NCBI RefSeq assembly: GCF_030540775.2
Contig: NZ_CP141266.1
Location: forward strand, 3,707,001 to 3,771,000
DNA: 64,000 nucleotides
DNA from: Flavivirga abyssicola
GTDB lineage: Bacteria; Bacteroidota; Bacteroidia; Flavobacteriales; Flavobacteriaceae
Reading direction: 5' to 3'
A model generated the notes under the pieces. It was not told the origin of the DNA, ran no database searches, and saw only the letters and a list, made by a program, of their open reading frames with translations. Below are positions 20,401 to 29,021 of this stretch, piece by piece. The translations under genes and the position numbers were made by a program. Every line of letters begins with the position of its first letter. Position 1 is the first letter of the stretch.

Positions 20401-20559
20401 TTATTTATAACAGGTCAAAATCTATTTACATGGACAGATTACGAAGGATACGATCCAGATGTTTCCGTAGGAAGATTTGGAGCACTTACGCCAAATTTAG
20501 ATTGGTCTGCATATCCTTTAAGTGCCACTATTATGACGGGTATTAATGTTACTTTCTAA
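17425..20559 (+). CDS. SusC-like TonB-dependent outer-membrane receptor, pair 2
   Basis: A 1044-residue SusC-type oligosaccharide importer. A signal peptide (about residues 1-20, ending AMAQ) precedes the carboxypeptidase-regulatory-like domain (INGKVTDINNQPLPGVSI). The TonB box/plug region follows (LDEVVVVGYGSVNKRD), then the hallmark ATAIYGSRGANGIIIIKTKN near residue 210, and a barrel ending GINVTF. It differs clearly from the pair 1 receptor, so the locus probably imports two kinds of oligosaccharide, for example of different sulfation or size. The matching SusD starts 34 bp later. Confidence 0.96.
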   Translation: MKKLIITTLVCMTAFFNAMAQKSINGKVTDINNQPLPGVSILVKDTNKGVVSDFDGKYSINNIDENAVLVFTYLGFEAQEISTNGKTVLDVILSESRESLDEVVVVGYGSVNKRDLTTSIASVEAEDLENTATTNFDQALAGRVSGVQVTSVDGTPGAGLNIVIRGGNSITGDNSPLYVVDGIALEDFDPASISTNDIESFDVLKDASATAIYGSRGANGIIIIKTKNGRKDGKTDVNFSIAHSLQWIPNRLEVLSPFQYVKYQEGIAFALDNYVPGTETDEFYNTWGDPELYRNTEGTSWQDEIFRLADTDQYNLSISGGNENTSLYFSSEYLNQEGTLINTGFKKIINNLRLNHKINDKAKVRGQIQYAFSDRTGLNVSGDNTVSVIRDAVQFRPVEPINADGLLLGGIDPNDSNQRAFFNPVKNLENTDRSNRSDVVRGNLSLDYKFNDNLILKLSGNYQLNNTKQTVFFGKETQQGTNGINGINGTVTNRRIQTISTSNTLTYKKKFGKHNTNFLGGMEVQDRSTDFSSARNSQIPTDIFGIDKIGIGISPSIPVTAVSQNRLFSFFGRASYSYKYKYYLTATYRADASSKFKPENRWGYFPSFSAAWRINNEDFVKNIKFITNAKLRAGWGRTGNNRVRDFDAFSQLDINANSGYVWGQGQTFVPGAFQSNLGVPDLRWETTDQLDIGLDLGFLDNRIEATIDYYKKETSDLLLNAETALHTGFERVQQNVGKVQNEGLEISINTLNVNNKNFKWSSSFNIAFNKNKVVALNSGQDAIFTDPQWSGDAENQYITRIGQPVGQIYGLQFDRIYQVDDFVFDNALQSFTLKDGIPDNGALPIAPGSVKFIDQNGDGTINEADRVVIGDTQPKHFGGLNNSFEIGGFDVQVLLQWSYDFDILNANKSIFTVPRTRNSSGFTELANGWTPTNTDTNIGTTRYFSVFGRPPTGNLLDDRYVDDGSYLRLKTVSIGYSLPKDVLEKLKIKKLRLFITGQNLFTWTDYEGYDPDVSVGRFGALTPNLDWSAYPLSATIMTGINVTF

Positions 20560-20593
20560 AATGATGATATACAAAAAGCTAAAAATTACAAAC

Positions 20594-22321
20594 ATGAAAA
20601 AATATAAAATATATATTGGTTTATTCTGCTTATTGGCATTATCGGTAAGCTGTGAAGACTATTTAAACGTAGAACCAGAGTCCACTTTAGGAATTGATAA
20701 TTTTTATTCTTCTACTACCGAAGCAGAAATAGCACTTTCAGGAATTTATTCCGTTTTTGCAAGTTATGAAGTATACGGAAATGCCATGACCATAATTATG
20801 GAATCTGGTACAGATGAAGGTTATTACAACAGACGTTTTAATGAAAACTGGACCGTAGGCTTATACAGGCATACTCCAGCAGATAGATTTGTACAAGATT
20901 TATGGACGAGCTTATACACCGCCATTAATTTGAGTAATTTATTTGTTGAAAAATTAAAACAAGACAGTTTTAGTGAGGAAGAATACAATAGACTACTAGG
21001 AGAAGCTCGTTTTTTAAGAGCCCAGGCCTATTTTTTACTAACCAATTGGTATGAAGAAGTACCTATGCCATTAACCTCTACTAAAGATCAATCTGCTAAC
21101 AACATTCCGGCATCTTCTTTAGAAGAGATATACGCACAAATTGTTAGCGATTTCAAATTTGCATCAGAGCATTTAATAAGTGTAGACGATCCAAATTACG
21201 TTCAAGGTAGAGCAACAGATATGGCTGCACATGGGCTTTTAGCGCGCGTATATTTAAAAATGGCTGGTTATCCTTTAAAAGATACCTCTAATTACGCCTT
21301 AGCCAAAGAACAATGTGAAATTGTAATTAACTCTGGTAAATATAGTTTAAACCCATCGACAAGTACTACAGTTACAGATATTAATGGAGATGAAACCATT
21401 GTAGTTACAAGTGATGGTTACAGAAATCATTTTTTAAGTTACATTCAAAGTATATACGATACCCAAGAATCTATTTTCGAAATTTCATTCACATATTTAA
21501 GAGATATCGGTTTAAATGTAGATGGTAGAATTGGAGAAACTAATGGAATCCCTTTTGGTTTTGGTGGAGGAAGCAATCTTGGATTTCCATCGGCTTTTGG
21601 TGGATTTAGTACCACTTCAATTTTAAGAGATGCCTATAATTCAAATAATGATAGCATACGTAGAGCCTGGAACATACCAGGATTTGATTACAGTAGTAGT
21701 GGAGATGTTAGAAGTGTAACCAATCCACTGAGTAGAAGTTATGTTCCAGGTAAATATAGACGTTGGGAACCTTCAAATTTTGATGATATTGCGCCTGGTG
21801 TAACACCAGCTCCAGGATCTCAGGAAGGATATGTCGTGTTGGAAAATGGGACTATTGGAAGAAACTTTACAAATATTAATTTCCCCGTATTGCGTTATGC
21901 AGACATCTTGTTAATGTATGCCGAAGCAGATAATGAAGTTAGTGGAGGACCATCAGCTTCAGCGATGCAATATTTAGATGAGGTTAGAACACGTGCAGGG
22001 TTGGTGTCAATCTCAGAAAAACCAGCTGCCATAGCAAGTAAAGAAGCATTCTTTGAAGAATTAGTTGATGAGCGTTTGCGGGAATTATGTTTTGAAGCCT
22101 TACGAAAGCACGATTTAATTAGATGGGAATTGTTAGAAGAAAAACTAACATTATTAAATGCGACTATCCAAGGCGATCCAAATTATTCTGCTACAAACGC
22201 AGATCATCAAGCATATTTAAGACCAGGTTTATTTTTCGATCCATCTAAGCATTTATCTCTCCCTTACCCTTTGCAAGAAGTGGAATTGAACAACAGTTTA
22301 AACCAAAAACAAGGTTGGTAG
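20594..22321 (+). CDS. SusD-like surface glycan-binding lipoprotein, pair 2
   Basis: A SusD/RagB-family lipoprotein of about 575 residues. The reading frame is open from an ATG at 20546 that overlaps the SusC stop. The ATG at 20594 is preferred because it yields a proper lipoprotein signal (MKKYKIYIGLFCLLALSVSC, lipobox SVSC). Typical motifs are LLGEARFLRAQAYFLLTNWY and, near the C-terminus, FPVLRYADILLMYAEA and LVDERLRELCFEALRKHDL. It partners SusC pair 2 at the cell surface. Confidence 0.95.
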   Translation: MKKYKIYIGLFCLLALSVSCEDYLNVEPESTLGIDNFYSSTTEAEIALSGIYSVFASYEVYGNAMTIIMESGTDEGYYNRRFNENWTVGLYRHTPADRFVQDLWTSLYTAINLSNLFVEKLKQDSFSEEEYNRLLGEARFLRAQAYFLLTNWYEEVPMPLTSTKDQSANNIPASSLEEIYAQIVSDFKFASEHLISVDDPNYVQGRATDMAAHGLLARVYLKMAGYPLKDTSNYALAKEQCEIVINSGKYSLNPSTSTTVTDINGDETIVVTSDGYRNHFLSYIQSIYDTQESIFEISFTYLRDIGLNVDGRIGETNGIPFGFGGGSNLGFPSAFGGFSTTSILRDAYNSNNDSIRRAWNIPGFDYSSSGDVRSVTNPLSRSYVPGKYRRWEPSNFDDIAPGVTPAPGSQEGYVVLENGTIGRNFTNINFPVLRYADILLMYAEADNEVSGGPSASAMQYLDEVRTRAGLVSISEKPAAIASKEAFFEELVDERLRELCFEALRKHDLIRWELLEEKLTLLNATIQGDPNYSATNADHQAYLRPGLFFDPSKHLSLPYPLQEVELNNSLNQKQGW

Positions 22322-22396
22322 TTTTTTAATAATAAAATAACCAACAGCATTTAAAAAAATAAAAACGTTCAATAATCAGTAAAGACTAGCCTGAAA

Positions 22397-23587
22397 ATGA
22401 GAGAAAACAAATTATTATTTTTAATAATAATAAGCTTAATGCTTTCGTGTATGAATTCCACTCCAAATAAGGAGAAAGTTTTTCAAAAGCAATATTTGGA
22501 ATCTGCAGCAGAACAATTATCAGGCTTATTAAAGATTGCTGAAAAGGAAAATAGAAACCCAAGAACCGTTCAGAAGAATGGAGAGATACATTGGACTAAA
22601 AAATCGTTTGATTGGACGGAAGGTTTTTTCCCTGGAAGTTGTTGGTATTTATACGAATTTACAAATGATGCTAAATGGAAAAATGCTGCTGAAAAATTTC
22701 AAACTCAATTTGAAGATCACAAGAATCTAACCACAAATCATGATTTAGGTTTTGTTTTTAATTCGTCTTACGGAAATGGTTATAGGTTAACTAAAGATGA
22801 GACATTTAAACAAGTTATGATTACAGCTGCCGATTCTTTACTCAGTCGTTTTAATCCAGTAGTTGGTTGTATTAAAAGTTGGGATACCGAGAAAGGTTGG
22901 CAATCTAAAAGAAATTGGAAATTCCCTGTCATTATAGATAATATGATGAATTTAGAGTTACTGTTTGAGGTGTCCGAATTAACAGGAAACCCTAAATATA
23001 AAAATGCGGCGATAACGCATGCCAATACCACTTTAAAAAATCACTTTAGAGATGATAATAGTTCGTATCATGTCATAGATTACGACCCTGAAACGGGTAC
23101 CGTTAGAAGCAAACAAACAGCGCAAGGATTTGCCGATGAAAGTTCCTGGGCAAGAGGGCAAGCATGGGGGCTTTATGGGTTTACAGTATGCTATAGATAC
23201 ACGCAAGATACTAGCTATTTAAATCAAGCCAAAAAGATAGCAAACTATATTTTAAATTATCCGGGCACCCCAAAAGATGGCATTCCTTATTGGGATTATA
23301 ATGCGCCTAACATTCCTAATGAACCTCGCGATGTTTCGGCAGCTACTGTAACGGTTTCGGCACTATTAGAACTGGATAAATACACACAAGAATCTTATCG
23401 TTTAAATATTGATAAGATAATAAACACCTTATCATCAGAAAAATACACGGCTAAATTAGGAGAGAACAATAACTTTATTTTAAAGCATAGTGTGGGCAGT
23501 ATTCCGCATAACAACGAAATTGACGTTCCCTTAAACTATGCAGATTATTACTATATTGAAGCATTGCTTAGATATGAATCATTATGA
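22397..23587 (+). CDS. GH88 unsaturated glucuronyl hydrolase, lipoprotein
   Basis: A 396-residue enzyme of glycoside hydrolase family 88. It removes the 4,5-unsaturated uronic acid left at the non-reducing end of oligosaccharides by polysaccharide lyases. A lipoprotein signal ends LMLSC near residue 18. The fold is an (alpha/alpha)6 barrel. Catalytic-region motifs are TNHDLGFVFNSSYGNGYRL (with the family Asp in NHDLG), PVIIDNMMNLELLFE (second conserved Asp) and DESSWARGQAWGLYGF. It fits directly with the PL8 lyase at 31000 and with KduI, which takes up the released unsaturated uronate. Its stop overlaps the next gene by 4 bp, so the two are translationally coupled. Confidence 0.92.
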   Translation: MRENKLLFLIIISLMLSCMNSTPNKEKVFQKQYLESAAEQLSGLLKIAEKENRNPRTVQKNGEIHWTKKSFDWTEGFFPGSCWYLYEFTNDAKWKNAAEKFQTQFEDHKNLTTNHDLGFVFNSSYGNGYRLTKDETFKQVMITAADSLLSRFNPVVGCIKSWDTEKGWQSKRNWKFPVIIDNMMNLELLFEVSELTGNPKYKNAAITHANTTLKNHFRDDNSSYHVIDYDPETGTVRSKQTAQGFADESSWARGQAWGLYGFTVCYRYTQDTSYLNQAKKIANYILNYPGTPKDGIPYWDYNAPNIPNEPRDVSAATVTVSALLELDKYTQESYRLNIDKIINTLSSEKYTAKLGENNNFILKHSVGSIPHNNEIDVPLNYADYYYIEALLRYESL

Positions 23588-25161
23588 ATTTAAGGTTTTT
23601 AAGAACAATATATTTTAGTTTCTGCGCTGTCGCTTTATTACTTTGTACAAATTGTAAAGCACAAGAAAGTGTGGTTTGGAAAGATTATAAAAGGGCAAAA
23701 AAGAATGGTACAGAACCTATATTACCCGATTTTTCTTATTCAGGATATAAGTACAGCGAAGTAGAAATTCCATATGTAGACTATAAAACATTTGACGTTA
23801 CCCATTTTGGAGCTATTGCAAACGATACCCTATCTGATAAAGAAGCAATTAAAAAAGCTATTTTAGAAGCAAAGAAAAATGGCAAAGGGGTCATCTATTT
23901 TCCAAAAGGTAAATATTACATCAATACGGAGGCAGACGACGAAAGTATTATTAAAATTAATGCTTCAAATATTGTGTTTCGGGGTGAAGATAAAGCGAAT
24001 ACCATCCTTTTCTTTGAAAAAGATTTGCCGCCTTCAAATCCAGATAAATTGTGGAGTTGCCCTAATGCCATTCAGGTATCAACAAATAAAAAAAATACTG
24101 TTTTAACTACTATTGTTTCCGATTCAAAAAGAGAAACACATACCATTGAGGTTAAAAATGCGTCAAAAATTAAAAAAGGAGATTGGATCGTTTTAGAAGT
24201 ATTAAATAATAGTAAAGACCTTATAAATTACGATTTAGGCGCTTTAAAACCAGAAAAAAAATGGAAATCTCTACTAGAAAAAGGTGTTAAAGTAAACGAA
24301 CATCATCAAGTAGCCGAAGTAAATAACAATACTATTTCATTGGTTTCTCCAATCCATTATGATATACAATCTAAACATCATTGGACAGTTTCCAGTTTTG
24401 AGCATGTAAACCATACAGGGTTCGAGAATTTAACATTTCAAGGCAATTGGTTAAAGAAATTTGTACATCACAGATCTGCACAAGACGATGGAGGGTGGAG
24501 CATATTAAAAATTTCAAAGGCGGTAGATTCGTGGGTTAAAGACTGTATGTTTAAAGATGTTAGTAATGGTGTTAGCTTTTCGTCTTCAGCCTCATGTACT
24601 GCGTTAAACGTTACTATTGAAGGTAATTATGGGCATAGTGCGATGCACGCATCAGGTTCTACAGGAATACTAATGGCCAATATTAATGATGTTGCAGGTA
24701 TGCACCATTCCATAGGTGTTGGAGGAGGTAGTACCACGGGAACTGTAATCTGGAGAAGCAAATACGCGTCCCATACATCCTTCGAATCTCATGCATCGCA
24801 ACCGCGTTGTACACTTTTTGATAATGTAGAAGGCGGCTTTTTTCAAGGAAGAGCTGGTGGTGCAGTTCAAAACTTACCCAATCACGGCAAGTATTTAGTA
24901 TTATGGAATTTTAAGGAAACCGATGAGCCCGAAACCGACTTTCGTTTTGTAGCAACCGATACTTGGTACTGGAGAATGGTACCACCAATTATTGTTGGGT
25001 TTCATGGTGCTGGTACGACCTTTAAAAAAGATGAAGTACAAATAATTGAGAGCTTAGGCAATCCTGTACAGCCCGAATCTCTTTTTGAAGAACAATTAAA
25101 ATTACGTTTAGGCAAATTGCCCAAATGGATTATAGATATAAAAAACAACAAAAAAAATTAA
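23584..25161 (+). CDS. Right-handed beta-helix protein of the pectate-lyase-3 superfamily
   Basis: A 525-residue exported protein whose start overlaps the GH88 stop (ATGA). A signal peptide with a possible lipobox (LCTNC) covers about residues 1-24. The opening FDVTHFGAIANDTLSDKEAIKKA is split here as FDVTHFGAIANDTLSD and the following helix, typical of pectate_lyase_3/glycosyl-hydrolase beta helices. GVIYFPKGKYYI follows, then long parallel-beta repeats with MFKDVSNGVSFSSSASCTAL and SIGVGGGSTTGTVIW. No standard catalytic set is recognised, so it may be a polysaccharide lyase, a glycoside hydrolase or a sugar epimerase. Operon position implies action on the same polymer as PL8 and GH88. Confidence 0.75.
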   Translation: MNLRFLRTIYFSFCAVALLLCTNCKAQESVVWKDYKRAKKNGTEPILPDFSYSGYKYSEVEIPYVDYKTFDVTHFGAIANDTLSDKEAIKKAILEAKKNGKGVIYFPKGKYYINTEADDESIIKINASNIVFRGEDKANTILFFEKDLPPSNPDKLWSCPNAIQVSTNKKNTVLTTIVSDSKRETHTIEVKNASKIKKGDWIVLEVLNNSKDLINYDLGALKPEKKWKSLLEKGVKVNEHHQVAEVNNNTISLVSPIHYDIQSKHHWTVSSFEHVNHTGFENLTFQGNWLKKFVHHRSAQDDGGWSILKISKAVDSWVKDCMFKDVSNGVSFSSSASCTALNVTIEGNYGHSAMHASGSTGILMANINDVAGMHHSIGVGGGSTTGTVIWRSKYASHTSFESHASQPRCTLFDNVEGGFFQGRAGGAVQNLPNHGKYLVLWNFKETDEPETDFRFVATDTWYWRMVPPIIVGFHGAGTTFKKDEVQIIESLGNPVQPESLFEEQLKLRLGKLPKWIIDIKNNKKN

Positions 25162-25166
25162 ATATT

Positions 25167-25766
25167 ATGAAATTGAAATGGTTACCGTATGCATTATTTT
25201 TTTGTGCATCAATTTATGCTGAAGCACAAGACAATTTTAAAATTATTGCTTCTGAAGATACTTACGTTCAAGGGGGTGAGACTTCTGCCAAGGCTATGGG
25301 AGAAACATCCAAAAAACAGCTTAGAATATCCAATTCTAATGCAAAAAATAAATATGCCAGAATAACCTATTTAAAGTTTCTACTTCCAAAAAAACTTAAA
25401 AGTATGGAGAGCGCCATGCTACACATACCAGTTAAGGTTTTTAATAAAACAGATGATTTAGAAAAAACATTTAAACTAGATGTGTATACAGTACAAAGTG
25501 ATAATTGGAATGAAAGTACTTTAACTTGGGATACAAAACCAGAGGTAAACAAAAAGGTAGGTAGCATAAATTTGAAAAAAACCGAAGGTAAACAAAGTGA
25601 ATGGCAAGAAATAGTTTTGAACACTTATGAAATATTTAAAATGCATTCAAGAAAGGATACTACAATTACATTGGCATTATTAAATACAGATTTTAATAAG
25701 ACAGCTGCCATTTGCCCAAGTAAAGAACAATCTATAAGTTCAGCCGCGTATTTAGTAATTAAATAG
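25167..25766 (+). CDS. DNRLRE/CBM96-like exported carbohydrate-binding protein
   Basis: About 199 residues when started at ATG 25167, which gives a signal peptide (MKLKWLPYALFFCASIYAEA). An earlier in-frame ATG at 25125 would overlap the previous gene. The body looks like one DNRLRE domain: SEDTYVQGGETSAKAMG at the start, ARITYLKFLLP, and NWNESTLTWDTKPEV near the middle. Domains of this type occur as carbohydrate-binding modules, some classed as CBM96, usually attached to enzymes; here it stands alone. It probably helps hold substrate or interacts with the neighbouring beta-helix enzyme. The sulfatase gene follows after 1 bp. Confidence 0.7.
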   Translation: MKLKWLPYALFFCASIYAEAQDNFKIIASEDTYVQGGETSAKAMGETSKKQLRISNSNAKNKYARITYLKFLLPKKLKSMESAMLHIPVKVFNKTDDLEKTFKLDVYTVQSDNWNESTLTWDTKPEVNKKVGSINLKKTEGKQSEWQEIVLNTYEIFKMHSRKDTTITLALLNTDFNKTAAICPSKEQSISSAAYLVIK

Positions 25767-25767
25767 T

Positions 25768-27360
25768 ATGAAAAAAATTTATCTGGTATCCGCATTACTT
25801 TGCCTGCTTAGTCTTTTTGGATGTAAATCACATACTAAAAAAGAAGACCTAGCTCAAAATACCATCATAGAAACCCCTAAAAAACCAAATATTCTTATTG
25901 TCTTTCCAGATCAACTTAGAAGGTATAGCGCTGGGTTTTGGTCTGAAGCACCTTATAAAGATTTGGTTGTTGGTAAGCCAGATTTAGTTGTCACACCAAG
26001 CATAGATAAATTGGCAAAAAACGGAGTGGTTTTTACTCAGGCAGTTAGTAATTATCCGTTGTGTAGTCCTTATAGAGGCATGTTGATGTCTGGTAAATAC
26101 CCAGAGCAAAATGGTATTTGGAATAATTGTAAAGTCGGTAGAGATCATAGTTTAAAAGATGATATTCCAACCATTCCAGATTTATTCTTAAATGCAGGTT
26201 ACAATACTGCCTATTTTGGAAAATGCCATTGGCTAAAGCCAGAACCATTATTTGACGATAAAGGTAATTACGTTGGCACTACAGAACCACCAGGAGGTCA
26301 TTATGTTAATAAATACGATACTTATGTGCCTACAGGAAAACGTCATGGTATTGAGTATTTTTATGAATCTATTAAGGATTCTCACTTTAACCCACATATT
26401 TATTCTAATGATCCCTTTACTATTGAAGGTAAAAAAGATGGGGAATTGCACTTGCCTAAAATATTTTCTCCAAAGAATGAATCTAAAATAATCATTGATT
26501 ATTTAAAAAACACCAGAGGACAAAGAGATGCAAGTAAGCCTTTTTGTATGATATGGTCCATGAATCCACCTCATAATCCCTGGAGTGATGACAATACGGA
26601 TATGGAAACTTTAAGAAAGTACTACGATGCAGATAAATTTCCAGAAATCGATACCCTATTAGTTAGAGGTAATGCAGATAAAGAAGTTGGTAATTACGTA
26701 AGGCATTACTATGCCAACGTTACAAGTTCAGATTACTATATCGGATTGGTACTGGATCAACTAGAAAAAATGGGAGCCTTAGATAATACCATTGTGGTTT
26801 TTAGTTCAGATCATGGGGAAATGTTAGGAAGTCATGGAAAGCAAGGAAAAAATGCTGTTGAACTGGAAGCCTCAGCAATTCCGTTTATTATCCATTGGCC
26901 AAAAGGATTAAAACAAGAAACAACAGATGTTTTATTTAGCGTCCCAGATGTATTACCAACCATAATGGGGCTTGCAGGATTAGAAAACCAAATCCCTAAC
27001 GAGATTGAAGGCACTAATTTTTCATCGTTATTAATGAATAAAGAAAACAGTACTGTTAAAAAACCAGAAGCCATTTTATTTATGCTGGGTAATTCTAGAG
27101 GTGTTTTTACAGATAGGTATTCTCTTTGTTTAAGAGAAAACAAAAAACAATGGGATAAAGATAAAGGAACCAAAGTTGAAGAAGCTTTTTTCTACGACAA
27201 CTTAAAAGATCCTTATCAACTTAATAAAATTGATATAAAAGAACAACCAGAGGTTTCAAATGTGTTACTTAAAGCATTAGCTAGACTATTAGAAAAAACC
27301 AACGACCCATGGTTTCAAGAGAAAAAATACAAGGATATTATTCCCTATAGTACTATCTAA
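25768..27360 (+). CDS. Sulfatase (S1 family, Cys-type), lipoprotein
   Basis: A 530-residue S1-family sulfatase that removes sulfate esters from sugars. A lipoprotein signal ends SLFGC near residue 19. The active-site signature C-x-P-x-R is seen as CSPYR, with Cys near residue 99 to be turned into formylglycine. Metal-ligand motifs are IVFPDQLRR (DQ instead of the usual DD) and FSSDHGEMLGSHGKQGK. Length and layout are normal. It forms an operon with the upstream DNRLRE protein and the second sulfatase. The maturing enzyme is not in this window. Which sulfate position it attacks cannot be told. Confidence 0.92.
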   Translation: MKKIYLVSALLCLLSLFGCKSHTKKEDLAQNTIIETPKKPNILIVFPDQLRRYSAGFWSEAPYKDLVVGKPDLVVTPSIDKLAKNGVVFTQAVSNYPLCSPYRGMLMSGKYPEQNGIWNNCKVGRDHSLKDDIPTIPDLFLNAGYNTAYFGKCHWLKPEPLFDDKGNYVGTTEPPGGHYVNKYDTYVPTGKRHGIEYFYESIKDSHFNPHIYSNDPFTIEGKKDGELHLPKIFSPKNESKIIIDYLKNTRGQRDASKPFCMIWSMNPPHNPWSDDNTDMETLRKYYDADKFPEIDTLLVRGNADKEVGNYVRHYYANVTSSDYYIGLVLDQLEKMGALDNTIVVFSSDHGEMLGSHGKQGKNAVELEASAIPFIIHWPKGLKQETTDVLFSVPDVLPTIMGLAGLENQIPNEIEGTNFSSLLMNKENSTVKKPEAILFMLGNSRGVFTDRYSLCLRENKKQWDKDKGTKVEEAFFYDNLKDPYQLNKIDIKEQPEVSNVLLKALARLLEKTNDPWFQEKKYKDIIPYSTI

Positions 27361-27406
27361 AATAATTAATTTAGAAACAAAATTTCATATTACAGACATT
27401 CCAAAC

Positions 27407-28987
27407 ATGGCATATAATTTTAAAAAAAAGACTTCAAAAGGTATATTTTACACACTATCATTATGTATTGTATTTATCACATGCTATAGCTGTCAGAAAA
27501 AAAACAAGAAAGTAGAAGTAGCCCCTCAAGAAAAACCAAACATCGTTATGATTTATCTGGATGATTTGGGTTATGGCGATCTGAGTTCTTACGGAGCAAA
27601 AGGTTTAGAAACACCAAACATAGATAGGTTGGTTAATGGAGGTGTAAAATTCACAAACGGCTACGCCACTTCCGCTACCTGTTCCCCAAGTAGGTATGCA
27701 CTTCTTACAGGTATGTACCCTTGGAGAAATAAAGATGCTAAAATTTTACCGGGCACAGCACCATTATTAATTAGTACAGAACAACAAACGTTACCTAAAT
27801 TACTTAAAAATGAAGGCTATCAAACAGCGGTCATTGGGAAATGGCATTTGGGATTAGGACAGGGTATTGTGGATTGGAATAAAAAAATAACACCAGGCCC
27901 TAATGAAGTAGGGTTTGATTATTCATACGTTATGGCGGCTACCCAAGATCGTGTTCCAACGGTTTATATAGATAATGGATTTGTAGATGGTTTAGACCCT
28001 AACGATCCTATCGAAATAAATTATGAAACAAATTTTGAAGGACAGCCAACAGGGAAAGACAATCCAGAATTACTTAGTATGAAATGGCACCATGGCCATA
28101 ATAGTAGCATTGTTAATGGCATTCCCAGAATTGGTTATATGAAAGGGGGCGAATCGGCCAAATGGAGTGATGTAGATATGGCAGACCACTTTCTAAACAA
28201 AGTACAAAGTTATGTGAAAGCACATAAAAACGAACCCTTCTTTTTGTATTATGCTATGCAACAACCGCATGTACCGCGTACACCACACCCTAGATTTGTT
28301 GGAGCTTCTAAATTAGGGCCTAGAGGCGATGTGATAGCTGAAGCAGACTGGTGCGTAGGAGCGTTTATAAAAACTTTAGAAGATGAAAATCTGTTAGAAA
28401 ATACATTGATTATTTTATCCAGTGATAACGGACCCGTGCTAAATGATGGTTATTATGACGATGCTGTTGAAAAATTAGGAGAACACGATCCAAATGGTAC
28501 ACTTCGTGGTGGTAAATACAGTTTGTTTGAGGCTGGTACAAGAGTGCCTTTTATCACGTATTGGAAAGGAAAAATAGCACCTACGGTTTCTGATGCTTTG
28601 GTGTGTCAAGTAGATTTAATGGAATCTATAGCGCATTTAGTTGATAATAAAACTGAAAATCTAGACAGCAAAAATTTACTAAATACATTCTTAGGGAAAA
28701 GTAAAAAAGGACGAGAAGAACTTGTTATTGAAGCGACTACCAGAACAGCCTTTAGAAAAGGAGATTGGATTATGATTCCACCTTATAAAGGTCCTGAAAT
28801 AGAAAAACAGGTAAATATTGAATTGGGTAATGCAGATGATTATATGCTTTTTAATTTAAAGGAAGATGTTGGTCAAAAAAATAATCTAGCCCAAAAAATG
28901 CCTGAAAAGTTAAAAACAATGATTGCCGAATTTGAAGCCATAAGAGGTAAAGATTATTTAAAAACAGAAGCATTAGAATTAAAATAG
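27407..28987 (+). CDS. Arylsulfatase-like S1 sulfatase (Cys-type)
   Basis: A 526-residue sulfatase with an N-terminal lipoprotein-type signal (CYSC near residue 28-31). Metal-binding NIVMIYLDDLGYGDLSSYG carries the paired Asp, and the signature CSPSRYALLTGMYPWR has its formylglycine Cys near residue 92. VIGKWHLGLG and SSDNGPVLNDG are further family landmarks. It is distinct from the sulfatase upstream, which has DQ instead of DD. The pair therefore probably removes sulfates from different positions or sugars of the same polymer, for example the N-acetylhexosamine and uronate positions of a chondroitin-like chain (inference). Confidence 0.93.
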   Translation: MAYNFKKKTSKGIFYTLSLCIVFITCYSCQKKNKKVEVAPQEKPNIVMIYLDDLGYGDLSSYGAKGLETPNIDRLVNGGVKFTNGYATSATCSPSRYALLTGMYPWRNKDAKILPGTAPLLISTEQQTLPKLLKNEGYQTAVIGKWHLGLGQGIVDWNKKITPGPNEVGFDYSYVMAATQDRVPTVYIDNGFVDGLDPNDPIEINYETNFEGQPTGKDNPELLSMKWHHGHNSSIVNGIPRIGYMKGGESAKWSDVDMADHFLNKVQSYVKAHKNEPFFLYYAMQQPHVPRTPHPRFVGASKLGPRGDVIAEADWCVGAFIKTLEDENLLENTLIILSSDNGPVLNDGYYDDAVEKLGEHDPNGTLRGGKYSLFEAGTRVPFITYWKGKIAPTVSDALVCQVDLMESIAHLVDNKTENLDSKNLLNTFLGKSKKGREELVIEATTRTAFRKGDWIMIPPYKGPEIEKQVNIELGNADDYMLFNLKEDVGQKNNLAQKMPEKLKTMIAEFEAIRGKDYLKTEALELK

Positions 28988-29021
28988 AAACCATAGGTTC
29001 TAGTTAAAAAACAGGAATTAG

